Source: Bacteroidales bacterium (GTDB taxonomy: Bacteria > Bacteroidota > Bacteroidia > Bacteroidales > UBA10428). From it: 49,238 nt of DNA. The stretch is taken from NCBI GenBank assembly GCA_016929525.1, contig JAFGIP010000055.1, positions 1 to 49,238 of the forward strand, read 5' to 3'. The notes beneath the pieces are model-generated. The model did no database searches and was not told the origin of the DNA. It worked only from the letters and a program-made list of their open reading frames with translations. Of this stretch, positions 34,101-42,152 are shown in pieces. Position numbers and translations under genes: made by a program. Every line of letters begins with the position of its first letter. Position 1 is the stretch's first letter.

Positions 34101-35274
34101 ATTGAATTTCCCGATAAGAAAGTGGACTCTTTATAATGAAGAGAATACACTAATAGATTCTGCCGAATTTCAGGGATTTGCATTTTCAGACCAAGAACCC
34201 GGTAAATATAAGGTAAAAACAGAAAATCCAGGTTTGTATACAATTTATGATATGGAAGGAGTTAATACGCTGAACATGCATTTTGACCTTAGAAATGAAG
34301 ATCCTGATCCTCCTTACCTTTCATCGATATATTCAATTAAAACAAACGGTAAACAGGATTGCATCTTCGAAAAAAGTGATACTGTTATTTTCAGGTTTGC
34401 TGTTTCAGATATTGATATTTTCAGAAATGGTGATAAAATATTTAAACCCGTTGTTAACGATTCAACAAGTATTATGTTTAAAGAACACTTTTCCGGAGAA
34501 TGGACCTGTGCTTCAATTGATTCGATCTCCTATGATGATGAAACCGGTATAATCTATCAGGCACATTTTGAAGACACAAATTATGATATAGCCTACCTTG
34601 ATCTTAAGATAAGTGCTGCTGATGAAGCTGGTAACTGCATGGAGCAAATATGGTCACCTGCTGTTTTTATAAAGGATATAATCCCCCCGGTTGCTTATGA
34701 TGATGAGTACTCCGTTATCTTCTCGCGATCATTCCGGACGCCCGAACCTGTTACAATAAATGATGAAAATGGTTTTGGGAAATATACCGAGCTTGAGGCA
34801 GAGATTGTTGACAGCACCAAATACGGACATATTGTTTTATATGAAGACGGATATGCTGCTTACAGACAATCCCGGGAATATTTTGCCGTTGATTCGTTCA
34901 CTTACAGGGTTAAAAATGAGAAGTACAAATCAAACACTGCTACTGTTAAATTCAATGTGCAAATGCCAAATGCCTTATACAACAGTCACGTTGATGAAGA
35001 AATGAACTTCTCAATGCTTGTTTATCCAAATCCTGCTGTAGATGACATTAATATTCACATTACATCATCCGGTAATGAAAAAGTATGTATTACAATGTAT
35101 GATTTAAGCGGACAGAAGATTGCCATAATCTATAATGGTTATTTGAATACCGGAAATAATCATATCGGATGGAATCTGCACAGCAGTCCGGGAATTAATA
35201 TTAAAAACGGATTATACATTATTAAAGTACAAGGTGATTCATTCACAAATAACCGGAAAGTTACAATTCTGTAA
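31198..35274 (+). CDS. very large secreted subtilisin-like protease with T9SS sorting domain
   Basis: A 1358-residue protein: signal peptide (to about residue 35), an I9-like propeptide region (75-180), and an S8 protease domain (about 195-480) with the triad Asp213 (GIIDTGIDYNHPAL), His252 (NSHGTHVAGIIAG) and Ser419 (NGTSMSCPHVTG), plus oxyanion Asn350. After it come about 750 residues of beta-rich regions of no recognised family, then a cadherin/Big-like block (PPVAYDDEYSVIF, about 1165-1260) and a type-A T9SS C-terminal domain (about 1275-1358: LVYPNPAVDDINIHI, ending NGLYIIKVQG and RKVTIL). It should be secreted by the T9SS and anchored or released outside. An isolated gene. Confidence 0.92.
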   Translation: MKNFSGPLIRSVLKPATGLISIIFLSTFITSIQAQNINESVYIPKTDIKNFQPVDHDKIYEHIVTTEPCSITPVQKKIIVQFKGESIADIYKKGITKTGFEKEVQRVKVNQDHIFKLFESDITKTFKRGTSGGADFTIKPVLEQEYRKLYFGQAVKVDSMMIPEILQLPYVKNVYPDKVAELYLHESVSQINVDSIWNELECEGDGIRVGIIDTGIDYNHPALGEGFGSGYKVAGGYDFINEDNDPIDDNSHGTHVAGIIAGDNDSIRGVAPNATLYALKVLDAQGYGNFSDIMSAVEYSVDPDNNDNFSDKLDVVNMSLGGYPSEEDPLADAVENAVFLGVTYCIAAGNDGRWGIGSPGCSPSVITVGAVDKNDSIAYFSSLGPTTYTNLLKPDVVAPGIDIYSSIINGEYQKYNGTSMSCPHVTGVCALLKKLHPDWDPGMVKSSVMSTATDLGLFKTQQGAGLVNAYKAAQVNTFINKPVISFGENTLRNNAVWTSTRSIMIFNSSDSDLTYSFNIPNPVQGIDINFSDNNFIIASGYEYEVYVTITVENSLLETPPPQTHSGYIDIYSGSFMLSEGDKNYNINWYFVKGIKITVEIDDNYNLFVITNGVISANYGLYEAVPDKFMLPDGEYTVIAEFYESLYGNITEYPDFYYKIINKVIIKSISTDSDTVISVSNDDAVNRIVFATEDENGSHYTDNLLKWRVTGITINDSLHYELSNFTDPDPSLFFAFYFKHFSNNNIYSQNRTWAEEECVIKSFDTLYISNLNDNMKISVGETRLHLGEEYTFCHNATDPFYGFHTDFELTGNAKKYKMISFSDPEAEYRPEWAPKLYQKENDYKIGWSFMTIYLANEDPLKEFNIYMPSDEDPVDDHYYQFSLYRKIPSETDESYDVKSISSPLRCVNNSFYFGNENTPDKLYFNPGDTITYGKGIYYQRSVPNNNDYPEYCSIIIGIKNYGPFNEDEVLNFPIRKWTLYNEENTLIDSAEFQGFAFSDQEPGKYKVKTENPGLYTIYDMEGVNTLNMHFDLRNEDPDPPYLSSIYSIKTNGKQDCIFEKSDTVIFRFAVSDIDIFRNGDKIFKPVVNDSTSIMFKEHFSGEWTCASIDSISYDDETGIIYQAHFEDTNYDIAYLDLKISAADEAGNCMEQIWSPAVFIKDIIPPVAYDDEYSVIFSRSFRTPEPVTINDENGFGKYTELEAEIVDSTKYGHIVLYEDGYAAYRQSREYFAVDSFTYRVKNEKYKSNTATVKFNVQMPNALYNSHVDEEMNFSMLVYPNPAVDDINIHITSSGNEKVCITMYDLSGQKIAIIYNGYLNTGNNHIGWNLHSSPGINIKNGLYIIKVQGDSFTNNRKVTIL

Positions 35275-35424
35275 ATACTGAAGTAAAGCAAATCGCTTTT
35301 TTAAATTTTACCCCTGAATATTAAGTTTAATATTGAAGAAACATAAATACCAAGAATTCTTTTTATCATTTAATTATTTCGGATTTATATCCGGACTGGC
35401 AAAACGCTAGTTTTCCAGAAACAG

Positions 35425-35544
35425 TTAGTCCCACTCACCAATGGTAATCTCCTGTGCTTCGGTAAGTATCACTTTCTCATCAATAAAAACATTTTTATAA
35501 GTCCCTATATAAGAAGAACCTGTCAAAGTATGTGTCCTGCTAAC
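35425..35544 (-). pseudogene. short remnant of a glycoside hydrolase C-terminus (GH13-like)
   Basis: On the minus strand a 39-codon frame reads VSRTHTLTGSSYIGTYKNVF and ends TEAQEITIGEWD before a stop at 35425. The spacing TG-x-Y-K-N-V-F … E-I-T-I-x-x-W-D resembles the final beta domain of alpha-amylase-type hydrolases. No start codon or upstream homology could be traced past two adjacent stops. It sits just downstream of the trehalase gene. The assignment is weak. Confidence 0.35.
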
Positions 35545-35627
35545 ATCAGAATTTCATTAATATATTCCTATAGTTTTTATCTTGTGAAATTAATTCCTGA
35601 AGAGGGCTTTTTTTGGTTTATTCAATT

Positions 35628-37190
35628 TCATCTTACTTTCTTCATTTCCATTTCCTGCAACTTAATCAGCACTCCATTCGTCCAGCCGAAACCGTCCTGC
35701 AGAGGATATTCTCCACCCCCGCCCGGCTTCAGGTCAACAACATTATATTTTTCAAGCATTTTACCTGTTTCTTTATAAACGGCAATATTCAGATCCATCC
35801 ATTTTATTGCTATTTCCCCCGAGAGCTTATAAAAACTATAATTCTCCAGAGCAATGTACGTCATCCACTGCAAGGGAGCCCAACCGTTAGGACTGTCCCA
35901 TTGCTGACCGGTAATGTTGTTAGTAGTAACAACACCATAATCTTTTAAAAGATATTCTTTCAAACACGCGACAGATCTTTCAGCCTGTTCTGCAGATGCA
36001 ATCTTAAAAAAAAGCGGGTAAATTCCGGCCACGGAAATAACATCGGTCTGATTACCTGTTACCCAGTTATAATCAAAAAAATAACCCTTCTCTTCATTCC
36101 AGCAATACTTTATTATCATATCTTTCCGTGTCTTTGAAACATTGTTATAATGCTTTGACATTTTAATATCACTCTTATAACGGTAAGCCACTGACAATAC
36201 TCTTTCAAGATTATATAAAAGACAGTTCAGATCAACAGGAATTATACTGGTAGTCATAATTGTCTCAAGGGTTTTTCCATCCTTCAGCCAGCGACTGCTG
36301 AAATCCCATCCTGATTCTGCGGCAGCCCTCAGGTTCCTGAAAATCAATGAATCCTGCCCTGCGTTATTAAATACTAAAATGTCCTCTTTGTAAGCTTCAG
36401 GTCTGGGCTTTTTTAGTGCATCCCAGTAACGGTTCAGATATTTTTCATCAGTAATCTTAACAACGTGCATTGACGATCCGGACTTACCAATATCGTCCTT
36501 CCCTTTCATCCAATACTGATATTCCTTTTCGAGAAACGGAAGATATTCCGTGAGAAACAATGAATCTGCTGTTTCTTCAATCAACAGTTCTATCATTAAA
36601 GAAAAGAACGGAGGTTGCGACCTGCTTAAATAATAAGTGCGATTCCCGTTTGGAATATGACCGTAACGATCGATCAGGTATGCAAAATTATCTGTCATAC
36701 TTTTGATCAGATCCACTCTGTCGCCTGCCTGTAATCCGAGCATGGTAAAATAGCTGTCCCAGTAATAAATTTCATTAAATCGACCACCGGGCACAACGTA
36801 TGGATACTTCAGATTAATAAGAGAAGAATTTGTCTGAACTCCGGGTTCTCTTGTCAACACAGGCCATAATTTTTCAATATGGTCAGATATATAGAGATTT
36901 GAATCGTTAATAAAATCAGTTCTGGCAGAAGTTACCGTATCAAAGTTTTCTGTAACAAAATCCATCAGGTTAAAATTGTTAGTTATTTTAAGCTGTTTGT
37001 ATAAAACAATTATTGAATCAGCAGATATCAAAGGGATACAATCCGGAAATTTTTTGGAATCATTATAAACACCCTGCATCTGAACGTCTTCGAATAAACG
37101 GGGATACTCATCTGCAGGATTAATCTGACAATAAATATTTAAAACAATAATTTGAATCAGGATTAAACCTGTTGTAAAAATAAATCTCAT
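35628..37190 (-). CDS. treA: periplasmic trehalase (GH37)
   Basis: A 520-residue protein from ATG 37190, beginning with the signal peptide MRFIFTTGLILIQIIVLN; the frame's earlier ATG at 37235 adds an implausible leader. Both trehalase signatures are intact: PGGRFNEIYYWDSYF and QQWDSPNGWAPLQW. It hydrolyses trehalose to two glucose in the periplasm. The glycine-rich end PGGGGEYPLQDGFGWTNGV is also characteristic. Confidence 0.95.
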   Translation of the reverse strand: MRFIFTTGLILIQIIVLNIYCQINPADEYPRLFEDVQMQGVYNDSKKFPDCIPLISADSIIVLYKQLKITNNFNLMDFVTENFDTVTSARTDFINDSNLYISDHIEKLWPVLTREPGVQTNSSLINLKYPYVVPGGRFNEIYYWDSYFTMLGLQAGDRVDLIKSMTDNFAYLIDRYGHIPNGNRTYYLSRSQPPFFSLMIELLIEETADSLFLTEYLPFLEKEYQYWMKGKDDIGKSGSSMHVVKITDEKYLNRYWDALKKPRPEAYKEDILVFNNAGQDSLIFRNLRAAAESGWDFSSRWLKDGKTLETIMTTSIIPVDLNCLLYNLERVLSVAYRYKSDIKMSKHYNNVSKTRKDMIIKYCWNEEKGYFFDYNWVTGNQTDVISVAGIYPLFFKIASAEQAERSVACLKEYLLKDYGVVTTNNITGQQWDSPNGWAPLQWMTYIALENYSFYKLSGEIAIKWMDLNIAVYKETGKMLEKYNVVDLKPGGGGEYPLQDGFGWTNGVLIKLQEMEMKKVR

Positions 37191-37264
37191 AATATGCACA
37201 ATTTTATTTCTAATATACAAAATAAGCAGGATCATACTTCATCGCATGTCTTATATAAGCTTTT

Positions 37265-37387
37265 ATGTATAAAAAGTCCCATGTATATGCACCTGCTCCT
37301 CCTGGGGTAACAGATGAAGATGCTCTTCCTATTCAGGAGTTTGTTGCCGATAATATCTTCAATTATAACGAATGGGACGAGCTTTAA
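37265..37387 (+). CDS. short open frame (40 residues), possibly a gene remnant
   Basis: ATG at 37265, residues MYKKSHVYAPAPPGVTDEDA through VADNIFNYNEWDEL. It has no hydrophobic helix and looks like the tail of a larger protein rather than a complete micro-protein. In-frame stop directly upstream. Family not recognised. Confidence 0.3.
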   Translation: MYKKSHVYAPAPPGVTDEDALPIQEFVADNIFNYNEWDEL

Positions 37388-37503
37388 TTCAATAGATTAA
37401 AATATCATTATTTCTGAACTTTTTTTTGGGTTTATGGTTAATTAGTAATGCGAAATGATTAAGCACACATTCATAAGACTACTAATCAATTATGCCAGCA
37501 ACC

Positions 37504-40029
37504 ATGAAAAAAAAAATCTATTATCATGTTTATGTGTCGTTAATTATTATATCATTGACCAGCTTAACAGCAGTTCAGATAAATGCTCAGCAAGAAAACT
37601 GGAACCTTGCCGTAAACAGTATAATATCAGCTTCGGGATTTTCAGACAATGATATACCTGAGAATCTTATTAATGCAAACAGCCCTCTATGCTGGACGGT
37701 AGAAGGAGGTGGCTTTCAATGGATCGAAGTACGTTTCAGGTATCCTGTTACACTTGAGGCATTCAGCCTGACAATAGGGCATGAATATGCAGGAGAACCA
37801 ATCGACTTATTCGGGAGAAATTCAAACAATGAATATTTTCTGATTCACCATTTTGAGAATGAAACATTGGCCGGTGATACGGCAATAATGTATGAATTTC
37901 CCCAGAGTTATGAAGAAATTGAGCTTTTGCGCCTTGAATCGCCGGAAAGTCCTTTATTACTTTGCTGGAGAGATCTTGGATTAACAGGTTATATTCCCGG
38001 ATTCGACCCGCCTCCTGATGGTTTTGAGCTGATATGCAACTCAGCACCGGATATCATATATCACAATGCAAACATTATAACAATGGATGAAGCCTTGCCT
38101 TCTGCAGAAGCGATGGCAATTAAAGCTGATAAAATAATCGGTGTTGGAACCAATGAAGAAATGTTTGATCTTGCAGTTCCTGCTTGCCCGACTTCAACGA
38201 TAAATCTAAATGGATTGACTGTATTACCGGGATTTAACGACAATCATAATCATGTATTTACATGGCCGGAAGAAATATGCAAACCTACAGGAGATACTAA
38301 TTATCCGGCACTATTAGACCGTGTACAAAATATTGCACACTTTGGTTGGACCAGCATTTCCGACATGGCATTTGGTGTACCACAGGATGGATCACGAGAA
38401 CATGTATACAATGCTTTGGGATTCGATCTGCGGGGACAGTTACCTTTTCGGTTAAATGGTTATTTTGGAAGTGTATTTGATCTTGAGACTTTCGATTTTT
38501 TGGCAGATTCAGGGCGATATGCCGGAAGGCAATATTCGGGACATGTGCGAACTCCAGGAATTAAACTTTACATCGATCATCCACTTGGAGTAGATGCCGG
38601 TTCATATAGCCAGGAAGAAGTGAATGCACTCGTGGAAAGAGCCCGGGACTTCGAATGGCAAATCGCTGCACATGCAGTGAATACAGAAGGTATTGAAAAA
38701 ATTCTGACTGCATATGAATTAGCGCTTGGGCCGGATAATAATCTGAACACGCGCTACAGGATTGAGCATGCCGTTAAGGTGTCAGATGATCAATTCAACC
38801 GGATGAATAATAAGGGGATTATTGCATCGTTCCAGCTACTTGGACCTCCTGACTGGCCGACTCAGCAAACGCATATTGATTTTATCAGTAGTACCAATCC
38901 TGAATGGCAAATGCGCTGGAGAGAATTCATTGACTCAGGAGTACCATCAGTCGGAAGTACTGATTACCCATTTAATAATGCACCTTGTAATTATTCTCCG
39001 TTCAGGGTAATTTATGAAGGCGTAACGCGTGAAGGTTACATTGAAAGGGAACATGCCGACTGGGAACTCAACCAGCGGTTAACAGTTGAGCAGTGTATTA
39101 AATTGCTGACCATCGATGGGGCATATGCAACTTTTGAAGAAGATAAAAAAGGCAGCATCACGCCGGGTAAATGGGCTGACTTCGTTATCGTTTCTGATGA
39201 TCCTCTCAGTCTTTCCGATCCGGAGGAACTATTGAATATTGAAATACTCCAGTCAGTTGTCGGAGGCATAACCGAATATTGTAATAGTACTGTTGTTCCG
39301 CCTGTCTGTGAATCATCGGATCTGTTCAGTATTAACTCAGCATTGATAAGCACGTCTGATTATCTGGAAGGTAATACCCCTGATCTGGCTTATGATAATG
39401 ATGAAGAGACATATTGGAATGCCAGCGACTATCCGCCACAGTGGATACTTATCGATCTGCAGCAAAACTACCATATTGAAAGCATTGACCTGGTGGTTGA
39501 TATGTGGCCCGAAGGGTATACAGTGCATCAGTTATATGCAAAAGACGATCAGTTCTCTTCCGATTTTGAGCTTCTGCAAGAATTTGCCGGTAATACAATA
39601 AACTACCAACACCTTACACATTTCCTCTCTCCTTCCGACGGCCCGTACAGGTTTATAAAAGTATTAACCACCGAAAGTCCGTCGTGGGTTGCCTGGAAGG
39701 AGATTTATATTGAAAAATCTGCTGTCTCAGTAAATCAGACTGCAAACGAGAATCAGATTAAAAATATATCTGACATTGTTGTAATGCCTGCACCTATTAA
39801 CGAATCAAGCGTGTTGAAATACAGCCTGGGAGTTGATATGACTGTTAAAGCTGTCATGGCCAGTATTGATGGTCGAATAATAATTCCACTTTTCAATGAA
39901 TTTCAGCTAAGGGGAGAACAATTATTTAAACTGGATAAAAACATCATGAAGTTGCCAAAAGGAGTTTATATGCTATATCTCGAAACAGAAAACGGGATTT
40001 ATATTGTTAAGGTAAGTAAAGTGATTTAG
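37504..40029 (+). CDS. secreted amidohydrolase (YtcJ-like) with two discoidin-type domains and T9SS tail
   Basis: An 841-residue protein from ATG 37504 (signal peptide MKKKIYYHVYVSLIIISLTS). Order: an N-terminal F5/8-type domain (about 35-165), an amidohydrolase-3 metal-dependent hydrolase (about 180-615), a second F5/8-type domain (about 625-755) and a T9SS-type tail (about 765-841, ending YIVKVSKVI). Metal-site features include FNDNHNHVFTWP, IAAHAVNTEG, YRIEHAVKVS and the Asp in SVGSTDYPFNN. YtcJ-type enzymes usually are cytoplasmic single-domain amidases; a secreted form carrying two carbohydrate-binding-like domains is unusual. Substrate unknown. Confidence 0.85.
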   Translation: MKKKIYYHVYVSLIIISLTSLTAVQINAQQENWNLAVNSIISASGFSDNDIPENLINANSPLCWTVEGGGFQWIEVRFRYPVTLEAFSLTIGHEYAGEPIDLFGRNSNNEYFLIHHFENETLAGDTAIMYEFPQSYEEIELLRLESPESPLLLCWRDLGLTGYIPGFDPPPDGFELICNSAPDIIYHNANIITMDEALPSAEAMAIKADKIIGVGTNEEMFDLAVPACPTSTINLNGLTVLPGFNDNHNHVFTWPEEICKPTGDTNYPALLDRVQNIAHFGWTSISDMAFGVPQDGSREHVYNALGFDLRGQLPFRLNGYFGSVFDLETFDFLADSGRYAGRQYSGHVRTPGIKLYIDHPLGVDAGSYSQEEVNALVERARDFEWQIAAHAVNTEGIEKILTAYELALGPDNNLNTRYRIEHAVKVSDDQFNRMNNKGIIASFQLLGPPDWPTQQTHIDFISSTNPEWQMRWREFIDSGVPSVGSTDYPFNNAPCNYSPFRVIYEGVTREGYIEREHADWELNQRLTVEQCIKLLTIDGAYATFEEDKKGSITPGKWADFVIVSDDPLSLSDPEELLNIEILQSVVGGITEYCNSTVVPPVCESSDLFSINSALISTSDYLEGNTPDLAYDNDEETYWNASDYPPQWILIDLQQNYHIESIDLVVDMWPEGYTVHQLYAKDDQFSSDFELLQEFAGNTINYQHLTHFLSPSDGPYRFIKVLTTESPSWVAWKEIYIEKSAVSVNQTANENQIKNISDIVVMPAPINESSVLKYSLGVDMTVKAVMASIDGRIIIPLFNEFQLRGEQLFKLDKNIMKLPKGVYMLYLETENGIYIVKVSKVI

Positions 40030-40042
40030 CCTCATTAACAAA

Positions 40043-41926
40043 TTATTCTGCACCCACAAGCACTGCGGCCCAGTCGTTTTCTGAAATTGTTTTCCCAGAA
40101 GGAAATGCCGGCAGTTTCAGTTTACCCTGCCTGTCGGTTAAAAGGTATCCGCTTCCCATGTTTGTCCATTCCCCGTTTCTTGGGTTATACCATTGTGCCT
40201 TATATTTACTATCAGCATCTAGATTTGAAATAGTCTGCTGTCTGGCCAGTTTTTCAAAATATAGCAACACGATCCTGTTATCGGGCGATTTGAGCATATA
40301 CGACCATTCGTCGAGCACATCGGAATCGTTACGTGGCTGTGAGAGATCATTGTATGTAACGATCATGTTCTGATAGTTTTTTCCCTGACTGTCTATAAAC
40401 TGTTTAAACCAGAGACCCTGTTTAAGGGCATCATTATTCAAAGCCGCCCAAATCTTTGGCCAGGGAGCAGGATCGCCAATATAAGGTTCTTCACCAACCG
40501 TACAACCTCCAAAAGCTCCGGTACCAAATACATGTCCGCCGAGTGCTCCTGAAAAGAAATTTGAATACATATGGGTACGGCCAAAATAATTATCCCGCTC
40601 GCTGTTCGGGATGATATCCTCACCTCCTGCCCTGTTCCAGGGAACATCGTGCAGAGGGTAATAGGGTTCATTGTTAAAACCCGGAACGGGAGGTACAGCA
40701 TTATAGAATTCTTCAATATTAGTCAGTATTCCATGACCGCGGTTGGTATTTCCCCCGCTATGACAAGTCAGATATGGAGCTATATCAACATGTCCCAAAT
40801 ATCTGAGAGAACTTATTACGATCATGGCTGTAACAGGTTGTTCGAAAGGCATAGGCCCGTATTTTAAATGATAATAGGAAAATGCACCCTTCAAATCATC
40901 AATTGATGCTCCCGGCTGCCACCAGTCCCAATGAACAAGACTAAAAATGAAATTGCATGCACCATATCTTGCTTTGATATAATTTAAATACCTGGCAAAC
41001 GATTCATTAAAATCGTGATAATGTATCCATGGGGGTAACTGGTCGCGCCTGACAGTTTCGATATATGGAACAAAACCGTTCTCCCACAGATAATCCATTT
41101 TTTTATCCATACTCTGCCAATATGCAGGGTTAATACTATCATAGTTAGCACACATGTCTGTCTTGCCTGCACATTTTCCCGGATAGAAAAATGGCATGTT
41201 ATCCTCTTCATCATGCATGTCCTTTACCTTTTCACCGAGCGGTCCTTTTCCCCATGCTTCAGCTTTCCTGATGTATATACCATTATCATCCTGTACGACT
41301 CTGCCTTCTACATCAATTTTCCAGTTCGGGAAAGAAGCAATCATAGCAACCGAATTGTATCCATGCCTTTTCAGCCACTGAATGCCTCCTTCGAAACTCC
41401 AGTTTTCTTCAGAAGGAATATAATCTTCGGGAATGTCAATTCCACCCTTATAAGGGTATCGCCATGTCATGGCAGCCCACCAGGTATCTGCAAAAAGATA
41501 GAAAGGTGTACCATCCGCATAGATGAATGCATGAGGAGCATCCGGGTTTGTACGGATAAACCCGCGGTAATTCGGATTGGTTTTTAATTCATCTTTTGTT
41601 CTTTTAACGGCAATAAACCGACCAGAATGGTCTGCCAGTCCGGGATCATCAACATTTGCATAAGAATTCCACGACCATTTACCAGGCTCTGTGGCTACTA
41701 ATCTCACCTTAAAGCTTCTGCCACCATCCCAGAAACCCCATACTTTCTTATTAAAGTTCGGTCCGGTAAGCTGAATCCATATTTCTATATCAGTATAAGG
41801 GTTATCATATTCGGCATCCGATATGAATTCCAACTCAATCTTTTCCCAAATTTTTACTGTATCTTCTGCTGAAGTAAAGGATACGCTCCAGACAAGGATT
41901 AAAAGGACTGTATATACTGTTTTCAT
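40043..41926 (-). CDS. secreted DUF5060/DUF4038 glycoside hydrolase-like protein
   Basis: A 627-residue protein from ATG 41926 (signal peptide MKTVYTVLLILVWSVSFTSA); the frame opens further up at a TTG. N-terminal DUF5060-like beta domain (about 25-110), then a TIM-barrel-type DUF4038 domain (about 130-480; FYLFADTWWAAMTWRYPYKG, WLKRHGYNSVAMIASF) and a C-terminal beta domain. It resembles GH140-type enzymes acting on plant-type polysaccharides; substrate not determinable. Converges with the amidohydrolase gene. Confidence 0.82.
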   Translation of the reverse strand: MKTVYTVLLILVWSVSFTSAEDTVKIWEKIELEFISDAEYDNPYTDIEIWIQLTGPNFNKKVWGFWDGGRSFKVRLVATEPGKWSWNSYANVDDPGLADHSGRFIAVKRTKDELKTNPNYRGFIRTNPDAPHAFIYADGTPFYLFADTWWAAMTWRYPYKGGIDIPEDYIPSEENWSFEGGIQWLKRHGYNSVAMIASFPNWKIDVEGRVVQDDNGIYIRKAEAWGKGPLGEKVKDMHDEEDNMPFFYPGKCAGKTDMCANYDSINPAYWQSMDKKMDYLWENGFVPYIETVRRDQLPPWIHYHDFNESFARYLNYIKARYGACNFIFSLVHWDWWQPGASIDDLKGAFSYYHLKYGPMPFEQPVTAMIVISSLRYLGHVDIAPYLTCHSGGNTNRGHGILTNIEEFYNAVPPVPGFNNEPYYPLHDVPWNRAGGEDIIPNSERDNYFGRTHMYSNFFSGALGGHVFGTGAFGGCTVGEEPYIGDPAPWPKIWAALNNDALKQGLWFKQFIDSQGKNYQNMIVTYNDLSQPRNDSDVLDEWSYMLKSPDNRIVLLYFEKLARQQTISNLDADSKYKAQWYNPRNGEWTNMGSGYLLTDRQGKLKLPAFPSGKTISENDWAAVLVGAE

Positions 41927-42152
41927 GATACTCGTTTTCAATTAATTCAAATATCAATATTATTAAATAATTCTAATTCATTTCATATCTGTTTAACGGC
42001 TAACCTTCAGAACCCATTTATTTGGTATCGTTATAATTATTTTCCGTAATCAATATTATTCCAAAATTGTAACTTGCTGATCAATATACAATGCATTTTA
42101 TAATTCATTAAATTCAATAAATTGAAAATCCACTACATTCAATGGCAAAACC

